64,000 nt of DNA from CAVQXR01 sp963717955 (GTDB taxonomy: Bacteria; Actinomycetota; Thermoleophilia; Gaiellales; Gaiellaceae). How positions within the stretch are numbered: the first letter of the stretch is position 1; every line of letters begins with the position of its first letter. Location: positions 62,001 to 126,000 of the forward strand of contig CAVQXR010000002.1 in the NCBI GenBank assembly GCA_963717955.1. The letters run 5' to 3'. Position numbers and translations under genes: made by a program. The notes below the pieces were generated by a model. It searched no databases. It was given only the letters and a program-made list of their open reading frames with translations, and was not told where the DNA came from. Shown here piece by piece: positions 26,958-35,115 of this stretch.

Positions 26958-28500
26958 GCGGACGACCCCGGGAACGGGGCCTAATGACCGCCGTCCGGCG
27001 CTGCTCGCCGACCTCGTCGCCGGGGCGAGTGTCGCGGTCATCCTGATCCCGCAGAGCGTCGCCTACGCGCAACTCGCGGGCGTACCGGCGACCGCGGCGC
27101 TCCCTGCTGCGGCCGCAGCGGCTCTCGGCGGGGCGATCCTCGCGTCCTCGCCCTACCTCCAGACGGGCCCGACGGCGCTCACCGCATTGCTCACGTTCGG
27201 AGCGCTCGGCGTCCTCGCCGGCACCGGCGAGATCGCGCTCGAGCACGCCATGCTGCTCGCACTCGCGATCGGGGTGATCCGGGTCGTGCTCGGACTGCTC
27301 AGGGGCGGCGCGCTCGCCTTCTTCGTCTCCGAGCCGATGCTCGTGGGCTTGCTTCCGGGGGCGGCGATCACGATCGCAGCGACCCAGATCCCGGCGCTGC
27401 TCGGTGTCTCCGACCCGTCGGGCTCGGGGATCTTCGGGCGTGCCTGGGAGACGCTCGTGCACCCGGGATCCTGGGACGGGCAGGCGGTCGGGCTCTCGCT
27501 CGGCGCGCTCGCGGCGATGCTGCTCGGGAAGCGGATCGGGCTGGGGCTCGCAAGCGTGCCGCTCGTCGTTGCGGCCGCAGTCGTCTGGAGCGAGGCGACC
27601 GGATACGACGGCGCGACCGTCGGTGCCCTGGAGGCCGGCGCGCCGGTCTCCCCGCTCGGGCTCCCCTGGGGAGATCTCGACGATCTGATCCTGCCTGCCC
27701 TGATCATCGCGGTGGTCGGCTTCGTCGAGCCCACCGCGATCGGGCGGACGATGCTCGAGCGCGAGCGGCGGTGGGACGCCGACCGAGAGCTGCTCTCCCA
27801 GGGTGTCGCGAACGTCGCGTCCGGCTTCGCGGGCGGCTTCCCCGTCAGCGGCTCGTTCTCACGCAGCGCTCTCAACCGTGAGGCGGGCGCCCGCACGCGG
27901 CTCTCCGGGGCGATCTCGGGAGCGCTCGTGCTCGTCTTCCTGCCCGCCGCGAACGTGCTCAGCGACCTCCCGACCGCGATCCCGGCCGCGATCGTGATCG
28001 GCGCCATCGCAACGCTCGTCAGCCCGGCGCCGCTCCTCCGCCTCGCCCGTTCCTCCCGGATCCAGTTCGGAGTGGCGCTCGCGACCCTCGTCCTCACGCT
28101 CGTCCTCGCGCCGCGGATCGACCAGGCGATCGCGATCGGAATCGCGCTCGCCGTGGGGGTGCACCTCTGGCGGGAGATGCGCGTGCCGATCGCGGCGAGC
28201 GAGGACGCCGGCACCCTCCACCTGCGTCCCGCCGGCGTTCTCTGGTTCGGCTCCGCGGCGCGATTCGAGGACGAGGTCGAGCGGCTGATCGAACAGCACA
28301 CGGGCGTTCGCCGGCTCGTGATCCACCTCGACGGGCTCGGGCGGGTCGACGTCACGGGGGCCCGCTCGCTCTCACGGGTGCTCGACGACGCGCGGCGACG
28401 CGGGGTGGAGGCCTCGATCGAAGGCATTCCGCCGGTGACGGGGGGGATGATCAGCCGTGTGCTCGCCGGCAGGGAGCCTGACCGCGATTCCCGGACATGA
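26926..28500 (+). CDS. SulP-family anion transporter with STAS domain
   Basis: A 524-residue SulP permease. The N-terminal motif LVAGASVAVILIPQSVAYAQ is diagnostic, followed by SSPYLQTGPTALTA, FVEPTAIGRTML, FPVSGSFSRSALNREAGART and about ten to twelve transmembrane segments. A C-terminal STAS domain (~420-515; LHLRPAGVLWFGSAARFEDE and VIHLDGLGRVDVTG) is cytoplasmic. Substrates of the family are sulfate, bicarbonate, molybdate-like and other anions. The ATG at 26926 has AGGGAGG four bases upstream and overlaps the molybdoenzyme gene by 32 bases, so translation is coupled; oxyanion uptake for that enzyme is a plausible but unproven idea. Confidence 0.9.
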   Translation: MRWPGPTRAPRRTTPGTGPNDRRPALLADLVAGASVAVILIPQSVAYAQLAGVPATAALPAAAAAALGGAILASSPYLQTGPTALTALLTFGALGVLAGTGEIALEHAMLLALAIGVIRVVLGLLRGGALAFFVSEPMLVGLLPGAAITIAATQIPALLGVSDPSGSGIFGRAWETLVHPGSWDGQAVGLSLGALAAMLLGKRIGLGLASVPLVVAAAVVWSEATGYDGATVGALEAGAPVSPLGLPWGDLDDLILPALIIAVVGFVEPTAIGRTMLERERRWDADRELLSQGVANVASGFAGGFPVSGSFSRSALNREAGARTRLSGAISGALVLVFLPAANVLSDLPTAIPAAIVIGAIATLVSPAPLLRLARSSRIQFGVALATLVLTLVLAPRIDQAIAIGIALAVGVHLWREMRVPIAASEDAGTLHLRPAGVLWFGSAARFEDEVERLIEQHTGVRRLVIHLDGLGRVDVTGARSLSRVLDDARRRGVEASIEGIPPVTGGMISRVLAGREPDRDSRT

Positions 28501-28510
28501 GGCGCCGCGC

Positions 28511-28611
28511 GGATCCAGCCGATAGCAGCTCTGGATCCGAAAACGGTTCTTCGAGCGTCCAGAGTGGCTGATCCGCTAGATTTCGGATCCAGGAAGTGAA
28601 TTTATGGATCC
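28511..28611 (+). promoter_or_regulatory. aceA promoter region with four GGATCC-centred sites
   Basis: GGATCC occurs at 28511, 28533, 28585 and 28606 within 101 bases. CTGGATCCGAAA (28531-28542) and TTTCGGATCCAG (28581-28592) form a perfect inverted repeat flanking a TAGATT -10-like hexamer (28577-28582). The same core occurs at the next promoter downstream, next to a GntR regulator gene. Likely operators of isocitrate lyase. Confidence 0.55.
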
Positions 28612-28663
28612 CATCGCTCGGGTCGAGACCTCGTCCCTGAGCACCCTCGGAAGGAGGCGCCAG

Positions 28664-29914
28664 ATGGCGCATGACCGGCGGAACGGCAACGCGCAGCACG
28701 ACGACATCGAGCGGCCCTACTCACGGGAGGACGTCGACCGGCTGCGCGGCTCGATCCACATCGAGCACACGCTGGCCAGGCGCGGCGCCGAGGCGCTGCG
28801 ACGTCTGCTCGAGAGCGAGGACTTCGTACCGGCGCTCGGCGCGATGACCGGCGGGCAGGCAGTTCAGATGGCGCGGGCCGGCCTGAAGGCGATCTACCTG
28901 TCGGGCTGGCAGGTCGCCGCCGACGCCAACCTCTCGGGCAACGTCTATCCGGATCAGAGCCTCTACCCGTCGAACTCCGGCCCGGCGCTCGTGAAGCGGA
29001 TCAACAGCGCGCTGCTGCGGGCCGACCAGATCGACTGCTCGGAGGGCAAGCGCGCGCTCGACTACTTGCTCCCGATCGTTGCCGACGCGGAGGCCGGGTT
29101 CGGCGGGCCGCTCCATGCGTTCGAGCTGACGAGGAGCTACATCGAGGCCGGCGCCGCCGCCGTCCATTTCGAGGATCAACTCGCGGCCGAGAAGAAGTGC
29201 GGTCACCTCGGCGGGAAGGTGCTCGTTCCCACCTCGCAGTTCGTCCGCACGCTCGTCGCGGCGCGCCTGGCAGCCGACGTCTGCGACGTGCCGACGGTCA
29301 TCGTCGCGCGCACGGACGCTCTCGCCGCGACGCTTCTGACGAGCGACATCGACGAGAGCGATCGCGAGTTTGCGTCGGGCGAGCGCACCGCCGAGGGGTT
29401 CTACCTCGTCCGGCCCGGGATCGAGTCCGCGATCGCGCGCGCGCTGGCCTACGCGCCGTACGCCGACATGATCTGGTGCGAGACGTCGCATCCCGACACC
29501 GACGAGGCGCAGCAGTTCTCCGAAGCGGTCCATGCGCAATTTCCCGGGAAGCCGCTCGCGTACAACTGCTCGCCGTCCTTCAACTGGAAGCGGAACCTGA
29601 CCGACGAGGAGATCGCCGGGTTCCAGCGCACGCTGGCCGCGATGGGATACCGGTTCCAGTTCGTCACACTCGCGGGCTTCCACGCGCTGAGCGCGTCGAT
29701 GTTCGAGCTCGCGTCCGGCTACGCCGAGACCGGGATGAGCGCCTACGTGAAGCTGCAGCAGCGCGAGTTCGCGATCGAGGAGTTCGGCTATACCGCGACG
29801 CGGCACCAGCGCGAGGTTGGTGCCGGCTACTTCGACCACGTCGCCGAGATCGTCTCGGGCGGCGAGAGCTCGACGTTGGCACTGAAGGGCTCGACCGAGG
29901 CGGAGCAGTTCTGA
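28664..29914 (+). CDS. aceA: Isocitrate lyase
   Basis: A 416-residue isocitrate lyase that splits isocitrate into succinate and glyoxylate, the entry to the glyoxylate shunt used on acetate or fatty acids. The active-site loop EKKCGHLGGK with catalytic C179 is intact; PLIVADAEAGFGG-like text (PIVADAEAGFGG), SGWQVAADAN, NCSPSFNW and LAGFHALS match the family. ATG 28664 is chosen because AAGGAGG lies directly upstream; an in-frame ATG 60 bases earlier sits inside the operator region. Malate synthase is not in this window. Two clusters of GGATCC palindromes flank the gene, suggesting control by a nearby GntR-family regulator. Confidence 0.95.
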   Translation: MAHDRRNGNAQHDDIERPYSREDVDRLRGSIHIEHTLARRGAEALRRLLESEDFVPALGAMTGGQAVQMARAGLKAIYLSGWQVAADANLSGNVYPDQSLYPSNSGPALVKRINSALLRADQIDCSEGKRALDYLLPIVADAEAGFGGPLHAFELTRSYIEAGAAAVHFEDQLAAEKKCGHLGGKVLVPTSQFVRTLVAARLAADVCDVPTVIVARTDALAATLLTSDIDESDREFASGERTAEGFYLVRPGIESAIARALAYAPYADMIWCETSHPDTDEAQQFSEAVHAQFPGKPLAYNCSPSFNWKRNLTDEEIAGFQRTLAAMGYRFQFVTLAGFHALSASMFELASGYAETGMSAYVKLQQREFAIEEFGYTATRHQREVGAGYFDHVAEIVSGGESSTLALKGSTEAEQF

Positions 29915-29924
29915 GCGTGGCGAT

Positions 29925-30028
29925 CTGTATACAGCGACGACAGCTTCGGATCCGAGAGTTGCCGTTTTCACGGATGCAAGGTCAATAAAGCCTTTACTTG
30001 GATCCAAGACCGGTATATACTGGATCCA
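29925..30028 (+). promoter_or_regulatory. Promoter with palindromic operators upstream of the 88-residue gene
   Basis: TTTACT (29993-29998) and TATACT (30016-30021), 17 bases apart, form a good sigma-70-type promoter. CTTGGATCCAAG (29997-30008, perfect 12-base palindrome) fills the spacer and TGGATCCA (30021-30028) overlaps the -10 end and start point. Further upstream lie a third GGATCC (29948) and the palindrome CTGTATACAG (29925-29934). The arrangement predicts repression by a dimeric regulator. Confidence 0.65.
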
Positions 30029-30057
30029 TGCACCGCGCCAACGAGGGGAGTTCAGTG

Positions 30058-30324
30058 ATGACGCAGACGGTTCGCGTGACGCTCACCCGCACGGCCGACG
30101 CCGCCGGGATCCTCGACGACATGACCGCGCGCGGCTTCGAGGGAGAGCTCGAGCCGAGCGACTCCGGCGTTTCGGTGCTGCTCGCGGGTCACGGTGAAAC
30201 CGCCGACCAGATGCGGCGCGACGTCTGGCTCGCGCTCGAGGACACGATCGCCGAGCGGCACCTCCCGCTCGTGCCGCTCGCCGATGACGGCAGTGGCTTC
30301 GTGCTGCGCCCGGCGTTCGTCTGA
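30058..30324 (+). CDS. Small protein of unknown function (88 residues)
   Basis: A short acidic protein with a predicted alternating beta-alpha pattern (TVRVTLTRTAD, DAAGILDDMTARGFEG, VSVLLAGHGE, helix with DQMRRDVWLALEDTIAE, then LVPLADDGSGFVLRPAF). No family recognised. It has a Shine-Dalgarno (GGGGAG, seven bases) and its own palindrome-controlled promoter, so it is probably expressed on the same signal as isocitrate lyase. It is convergent with the GntR regulator gene 24 bases away. An upstream in-frame ATG at 30028 overlaps the operator and is less likely. Confidence 0.7.
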   Translation: MTQTVRVTLTRTADAAGILDDMTARGFEGELEPSDSGVSVLLAGHGETADQMRRDVWLALEDTIAERHLPLVPLADDGSGFVLRPAFV

Positions 30325-30347
30325 GCCTGAGCGGGCCTGCTGGACGT

Positions 30348-31082
30348 TCAGGCGGTTCGTCTACGCCGGGCGTCCCGATTCTGCAGGTGCGCGCCCATGT
30401 GCTCGAGAATGACTTCCTGCATGTGGCCGGAGGCGAGGACGTGCTCGCGGGCGAGCGTGCGCGCGCCGGCCGCGCTCCCGGCGGCGATCGCCTCGCGGAT
30501 CGCACGGTGTTGCATGTCGTTCCGGGCGTAGAGCTCGTCGATGTCGAGCCCGGCGGCCCAGACGGTCTGGCCGAGGAAGGTGCGGCGGGCGCTCTTCGCG
30601 AGACGCTCGACGTACGGGGCGTTCGCCGCCGCGTAGATGACATCGTGGAACGCATGGTTCGCCCGCGCCCATTCGGCGATCAACGGGGCGTCGTGCTCGC
30701 CGTCGCGGGTCTTGCGTCGCAGCTCGAGCGTGAGCGCTGAGAAGCGCGCCTCGGCAGCGTCGAGCGCGGCGAGATCCTCGGCGGTCACGTTGGGGACCGC
30801 GAGCTCGGTCGCCAGGCTCTCGAGCTCGGCGCGGACGAGGAACGCCTCGCGCAGCTCTTCGCGCGACAGGATCCGCACCCGGACGCCCCTGTTCGGCTCG
30901 AACGAGACGAGGCCGAGCGCAGCGAGTCGCCTGAGCGCTTCGCGGATGGGCGTCCGGCTGACCGCGAACTGTTCCGAGAGCTGCTCCTGCCGGAGCACCG
31001 AGCCGGGCTCGAGCTGGCCGGAGACGATCGCCTCCTCGAGGACGATCGCGATCTCGTCGGCCTTGGTACCGGCGACTTCCAT
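30348..31082 (-). CDS. GntR-family regulator, FadR/FCD subgroup
   Basis: A 244-residue transcription factor. The N-terminal winged helix (residues ~8-75) has the GntR signature GSVLRQEQLSEQFAVSRTPI followed by REALRRL; the C-terminal FCD domain has ANHAFHDVIYAAAN and QHRAIREAIAAG with His/Asp residues that bind metal or small acids. Such proteins sense organic acids or acyl compounds and bind short palindromes. It is a good candidate to bind the GGATCC palindromes at aceA and the 88-residue gene. It starts 33 bases after the hydroxyacid dehydrogenase stop and has TAGACT nine bases before its ATG, so it may also be transcribed alone. Confidence 0.9.
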   Translation of the reverse strand: MEVAGTKADEIAIVLEEAIVSGQLEPGSVLRQEQLSEQFAVSRTPIREALRRLAALGLVSFEPNRGVRVRILSREELREAFLVRAELESLATELAVPNVTAEDLAALDAAEARFSALTLELRRKTRDGEHDAPLIAEWARANHAFHDVIYAAANAPYVERLAKSARRTFLGQTVWAAGLDIDELYARNDMQHRAIREAIAAGSAAGARTLAREHVLASGHMQEVILEHMGAHLQNRDARRRRTA

Positions 31083-31115
31083 CGTCGACGCAGTCTACGC
31101 CGGATGCGCCGGCGC

Positions 31116-32060
31116 TCAGACGACGCGGTTGAGCAGGGACTCGCCGCCGGCGAGCCGGCGGCAGTTCTCGGCCGCGAGCGTAAAGCTCCGCTCGAACGTC
31201 TCCGGGGTCAGCCACGCGACGTGAGGTGTTACGACGACGTTGTCGAGGGCGAGCAGGTCGTTCCCGGGCGCAACTGGCTCGTGCGGGAAGACGTCGAGGC
31301 CGGCCGCACCGAGGTGGCCGCTGCGCAGCGCCTCGACGAGCGCGTCCTCGTCGACGAGGCCCCCCCGCGCCGTGTTCACGAGCACGGCCCCCGGCTTCAT
31401 CGTCCCGATCGCCGCCGCGTCGAGCAGGCGCTCCGTCTCCGGCGTGAGCGGAAGGTGCAGCGAGACGACATCCGACTCGGCGAGCAGCGACGGCAGGGTG
31501 TGCCACTCGCCGATCGCATCCTGCTTCGGCGCGCTCGCCGTGTAGACCACGTGCGACCCGAGCGCCTCGAGGACGGGTGCCAGGAGGCGCGGTACCGCCC
31601 CGTACCCGATGAGGCCAACCGTGCGGCCGCCGAGCTCCCCGACGCGATCCTGGATGTCGGGCTCGAGCGACCAGCCCCGGCCCTCTCGGGTCGCGCGGTC
31701 GTAGACGGGGATGCGGCGAAGCGCCGACAGCATCAGCGCGAGCGTCAGCTCCGCGACGGCTCGGCTGTTCGTGCCAGGCAGGTTGCACACGGCGATCCGG
31801 TGCGCCCGGGCGGCGTCGAGGTCGATCGTGTTCACGCCGACCCCGATCTTCTGGATCAGGCGGAGCCGGGGCGCCGCCGCCATGTGCTCGCCCGTCATCG
31901 GCGCCAGAACGTGCCAGATCACCCTGACCTCCGGCAGGAGCTCGGCAAGCAGCGCCGCGTCGCTCTCCGGGCAGACGGCGATGTCGAGGCCGAGCCCGGA
32001 GAGGGCTTCGAGCCGCTCCCGAAGCCCGGCGCCGGCCGCGTAGTGGAAGACCACCTTCAT
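31116..32060 (-). CDS. D-2-hydroxyacid dehydrogenase family protein
   Basis: A 314-residue NAD(P)-dependent dehydrogenase of the D-isomer-specific 2-hydroxyacid family (phosphoglycerate or glyoxylate/hydroxypyruvate reductase-like). The Rossmann motif is LIGYGAVPRLLAPVL (GxGxxx with the third Gly replaced by Pro context), and the catalytic Arg (NTARGG), Glu (DVFPHEP) and His (TPHVAWLT) are present. Substrate is not clear. Upstream, TAGTCT sits six bases before the ATG, overlapping the promoter of the divergent epimerase-like gene. With the GntR regulator it forms a two-gene unit, which could serve glyoxylate or hydroxyacid metabolism next to isocitrate lyase. Confidence 0.88.
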   Translation of the reverse strand: MKVVFHYAAGAGLRERLEALSGLGLDIAVCPESDAALLAELLPEVRVIWHVLAPMTGEHMAAAPRLRLIQKIGVGVNTIDLDAARAHRIAVCNLPGTNSRAVAELTLALMLSALRRIPVYDRATREGRGWSLEPDIQDRVGELGGRTVGLIGYGAVPRLLAPVLEALGSHVVYTASAPKQDAIGEWHTLPSLLAESDVVSLHLPLTPETERLLDAAAIGTMKPGAVLVNTARGGLVDEDALVEALRSGHLGAAGLDVFPHEPVAPGNDLLALDNVVVTPHVAWLTPETFERSFTLAAENCRRLAGGESLLNRVV

Positions 32061-32084
32061 GCCGGAAGACTAAGGTGCCGAGCG
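32061..32084. promoter_or_regulatory. 24-base divergent promoter with overlapping -10 boxes
   Basis: TAGTCT (minus, 32067-32072) and TAAGGT (plus, 32071-32076) overlap by two bases and lie six and eight bases from the two ATG codons. No Shine-Dalgarno fits in the gap, so both messages are probably leaderless and transcription from the two should be mutually exclusive. Confidence 0.55.
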
Positions 32085-33068
32085 ATGAAGGTCGTCGTCA
32101 CCGGTGGCACCGGCTTCGTCGGTCTGACACTCGCGCGCCGGCTGCTCGAGCGCGGGACGATCATCGGGCCCTCCGGGGTCGCGGAACCGATCGACGAGCT
32201 CGTCCTGTTCGATCGCGCTCTGCCCGGGGAGCGCCCCGCGAGCCTCGACGATCGCGTGGCGCTCGTCGCGGGCGACATCGCCGACCGTGACACCGTCTTC
32301 TCGCTGATCGACCGGGACGACTGCTCGGTCTTCCATCTCGCGTCCGTTCTGAGCTACGGCGCCGAGCAGGACTTCGATCTCGCGATGCGGGTCAACCTCG
32401 ACGGCGGCCGCCACGTCCTCGACGCCTGCCGCGCCCGGGGCGGCCGCCCCCGCCTCGTCTTCACGAGCACGTACGCGTGTTTCGGCGGCGAGCTCCCGCC
32501 CGCCGTGTCCGACTCGACGAAGCTCACCCCGGAGACGACGTACGGCACGACGAAGGTGATCCTCGAGCTGCTCGTCAACGACGCGACGCGGAAGGGGTTT
32601 CTCGACGGTCGCACCGCGCGGCTGCCGACCGTCATCGTCCGCCCGGGCACCCCGAACCTCGCGGCGTCGTCCTGGGTCAGCGCCGTCTTCCGGGAGCCGC
32701 TGAACGGAATCGACTTCACCCTGCCCGTCGGCCTCGACCTCCGCGTCGCGGTCGGCGGGGTGCGGACGGTGGTGGAGGGCATCCTGACCCTGCACGAGCT
32801 CGACGGCGGCCGGCTCGGCGCCGACCGTGCGGTGCTCTTCCCGAGCCTCTCGGTGACGGCCGGCGAGATGGTGGCGGCCGTGCGTCGGCTGGCCGGCGGG
32901 CGGCCGGTCGGCGAGATCGCGGTCGAGCCCGTCGCGGTGATCGAGCGGATCTGCGGCAGCTGGCCGACGGCCGCCGATGCCACGCGTGCGCTCGCGCTCG
33001 GGCTCCCGGTCGACACCAACCTCGACGACATCGTCCGGGCCTACGCCGAGGACTGGCTGGACGGCTGA
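32085..33068 (+). CDS. denD: SDR-type D-erythronate dehydrogenase-like protein
   Basis: A 327-residue extended short-chain dehydrogenase. Cofactor motif TGGTGFVG at residues 6-13 and the active-site YGTTK (Tyr/Lys) are intact. The run PEVVTD-like text is replaced by PPAVSDSTKLTPETTYGTTK, followed by RLPTVIVRPGTPNLAASSWV and REPLNG, which is the characteristic core of D-erythronate dehydrogenases (DenD). DenD oxidises D-erythronate to 2-keto-D-erythronate. The partner genes (otnK, otnC, otnI) are not here, so the assignment rests on sequence only and a related tetronate or aldonate is possible. Confidence 0.75.
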   Translation: MKVVVTGGTGFVGLTLARRLLERGTIIGPSGVAEPIDELVLFDRALPGERPASLDDRVALVAGDIADRDTVFSLIDRDDCSVFHLASVLSYGAEQDFDLAMRVNLDGGRHVLDACRARGGRPRLVFTSTYACFGGELPPAVSDSTKLTPETTYGTTKVILELLVNDATRKGFLDGRTARLPTVIVRPGTPNLAASSWVSAVFREPLNGIDFTLPVGLDLRVAVGGVRTVVEGILTLHELDGGRLGADRAVLFPSLSVTAGEMVAAVRRLAGGRPVGEIAVEPVAVIERICGSWPTAADATRALALGLPVDTNLDDIVRAYAEDWLDG

Positions 33069-33101
33069 GCTCGCTCGGTCGGGCCAGGTGACGGCAACCG
33101 C

Positions 33102-33521
33102 TCAGCGCTGTTCGAGCCAGAGCGCGAGCGCCGCGATCGAGCCGGCGTCCGAGAGGGCGGTCAGCGCATCCGCGATCGGCCGCCGCTCGACCGCGAGCTC
33201 CTCGTCGTCGTCCGGTCGGGCGTCGGCCGGCGAGAGGTCGCGGGCCTCGAAGACGTGGGTGAACTCGCTCGAGTAGGACGGGACCACGAGGAAGCCGCCG
33301 ACGGGCGTCAAGAGTGCGGCCGCGAGGCCGCACTCTTCGGCGAGCTCGCGCGCGGCGGCCTCGATCGGCGTCTCGCCGGGCTCGCAGGAGCCGGCGGGAA
33401 GCTCGAGCGTCGTCGCGTCGGGCGATCCGGGTCGAGCCTGCCGCACCAGCACGAGCTCGTCCCCGTCCACGACGACGAGCGTCACCGAGGGCGGATGGTC
33501 GACGAACCCGAAGCGGCTCAT
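33102..33521 (-). CDS. Nudix hydrolase, ADP-ribose pyrophosphatase type
   Basis: A 139-residue Nudix enzyme with the box GSCEPGETPIEAAARELAEE plus CG and LELPAGSCEPGE before it, matching the ADP-ribose/sugar-nucleotide pyrophosphatase group (NudF-like). Its ATG overlaps the stop of the ABC permease gene (ATGA), so it is the last gene of that operon. A longer frame starts inside the permease gene and is rejected because the Nudix fold begins at FVDHPPSVTLVVVD. Confidence 0.88.
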   Translation of the reverse strand: MSRFGFVDHPPSVTLVVVDGDELVLVRQARPGSPDATTLELPAGSCEPGETPIEAAARELAEECGLAAALLTPVGGFLVVPSYSSEFTHVFEARDLSPADARPDDDEELAVERRPIADALTALSDAGSIAALALWLEQR

Positions 33522-34270
33522 TGCTCGTGCGGCTCCCACCGAAACGTGCGCAGCGCGACCGCGAGACCGCCGAGGCCCCAGAGGACGAGCACGAGGAGGG
33601 CCGTCCACGACGAGCCGATGCTCTTCCCCTCGACCAGGCTCTCGCGTATCCAGTCGAGGAGGTACGTGAGGGGGAGCACGTTCGCGATCGCCTGCAGGAA
33701 GGCGGGCAGCGTGTCGGTGGAGAAGAACGACCCCGAGATGAACGTCATCGGCAGGTAGATCGCCGTGATCACGGCGGACGAGCCCTCACCGCTGTGGACG
33801 AGCCCGGTCGCCGCGAGGCCGAGCGCGGCGAAGCACGCCGTGCCGACCAGGATCGCCAGCACGAAGGAGCCGGGGCTCGCGGGGAGAGCGGCGCCGATCA
33901 CGTAGCGGCCGAGCAGGAGCTGAGCAACGGTCATCAGCCCGATCACGGCCAGCGTGGATGCGATCAGCGCCCCGAGGTAGGCGCTCGTCGGAAGAGGCGT
34001 TCCACGAACGCGTTTCAGCACTCCCGACTCGCGCCTGATGACCATGTTGATCGCGAGGCCGGCGAACGCCGTGGCGACGATCCCGTACCCGAGCATCCCG
34101 GCCAGGAGGTACGAGGCCCCGTCCATTCCGTCGACCTCGCGGTCGCCGTAGACGGAGCCGAGCAGCGCGAGGAACACGATCGGCAGCGCGAAGGTGAAGA
34201 ACGCCGCCTCCCTGCTGCGCCAGAACAGGCGCTGCTGGTTGCGCAGCTCGTGGGCGAGGAGGCCGCTCAT
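33518..34270 (-). CDS. ABC-2 type exporter permease
   Basis: A 250-residue membrane permease with six helices, of the ABC-2 (DrrB-like) family. Features are GLLAHELRNQQRLFWRSREA at the start, RRESGVLKRVRGTPLP after the second helix, and the family motif PLTYLLDWIRESL near the end. With the ATPase that precedes it, it forms a drug or lipid exporter. The ATPase stop and this ATG overlap by four bases. Confidence 0.88.
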   Translation of the reverse strand: MSGLLAHELRNQQRLFWRSREAAFFTFALPIVFLALLGSVYGDREVDGMDGASYLLAGMLGYGIVATAFAGLAINMVIRRESGVLKRVRGTPLPTSAYLGALIASTLAVIGLMTVAQLLLGRYVIGAALPASPGSFVLAILVGTACFAALGLAATGLVHSGEGSSAVITAIYLPMTFISGSFFSTDTLPAFLQAIANVLPLTYLLDWIRESLVEGKSIGSSWTALLVLVLWGLGGLAVALRTFRWEPHEQ

Positions 34271-35112
34271 TCGCCGTCACCGGTCAGCTCGAGATAGATG
34301 TCCTCGAGCGTCGGCCTTCTGACCTCGAGCTCGTCGAGTTCGACGCCGTCGGCAAGGGCGGCCGCCGTCAGCTCGTGCAGGGCGCGCGTCGGCTGTTCGG
34401 TGTGGAGGACGACGACCTCGCCGCCCCGGCGGTAGCGGATCTCGGCGGCGCCGTTCGCCGCGAGGAGCTGCTGGGGGCTGCCGGTCGCGACGACCCGCCC
34501 TTCGCGAAGGATGGCGAGGCGGTCTGCGAGGTGATGGGCCTCCTCGAGGTAGTGCGTCGTCAGGAGCACCGTCTTACCGAGCTCGCGCAGCCCGCGCACC
34601 GTCTCCCATGCCTGGCGCCGGGCGGCGGGGTCGAACCCGGTCGTCGGCTCGTCGAGGAAGATCAGCTCGGGGTCACCGATGAGCGCGAGCCCGAGATCGA
34701 GGCGGCGCAGCTGACCGCCGGAGAGCGTGCGAACCCGCGCGTCTCGCTTCCCGGTGAGACCGACGATCTCGGTCACCTCGTCCGGTCGACGCGGTCGTGC
34801 GTAGTACCCGGCGAAGAGCGCGAGGATCTCGCGCACTGTCAGGCGCGGGTAGACGGCCGACGACTGGAGGACGATGCCGATCCGGGCGCGGAATGCGCGG
34901 GACGGCGAGCCGGGATCGTGGCCGAGGACGAGCACGGCGCCCGCGTCACGCTCTCGGTACCCTTCGAGGATCTCGACGATCGTGGTCTTGCCCGCCCCGT
35001 TCGGTCCGAGGAGCGCGAACACCTCGCCCGTCTCGACGCTGAAGTCGACGCCGTGCAACACCTCATGAGCGCCGTAGGACTTGCGCAGGTCGCTGACCTC
35101 GATCGCCGGCAC
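34267..35112 (-). CDS. ABC exporter ATP-binding protein
   Basis: A 281-residue ATPase with Walker A GPNGAGKTT, Q-loop LQSSAVYP, signature LSGGQLRR, Walker B LIFLDEPTTG and H-loop TTHYLEEA. The C-terminal ~70 residues are an accessory domain of the DrrA type (RRPTLEDIYLELTG). It is paired with the ABC-2 permease downstream through ATGA overlap. Confidence 0.93.
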   Translation of the reverse strand: MPAIEVSDLRKSYGAHEVLHGVDFSVETGEVFALLGPNGAGKTTIVEILEGYRERDAGAVLVLGHDPGSPSRAFRARIGIVLQSSAVYPRLTVREILALFAGYYARPRRPDEVTEIVGLTGKRDARVRTLSGGQLRRLDLGLALIGDPELIFLDEPTTGFDPAARRQAWETVRGLRELGKTVLLTTHYLEEAHHLADRLAILREGRVVATGSPQQLLAANGAAEIRYRRGGEVVVLHTEQPTRALHELTAAALADGVELDELEVRRPTLEDIYLELTGDGE

Positions 35113-35115
35113 GGC

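Noticed and set aside
26983..26985. ATG at the end of the molybdoenzyme gene as SulP start
   Set aside because: Out of frame with the transporter; the in-frame ATG at 26926 has a strong ribosome binding site.
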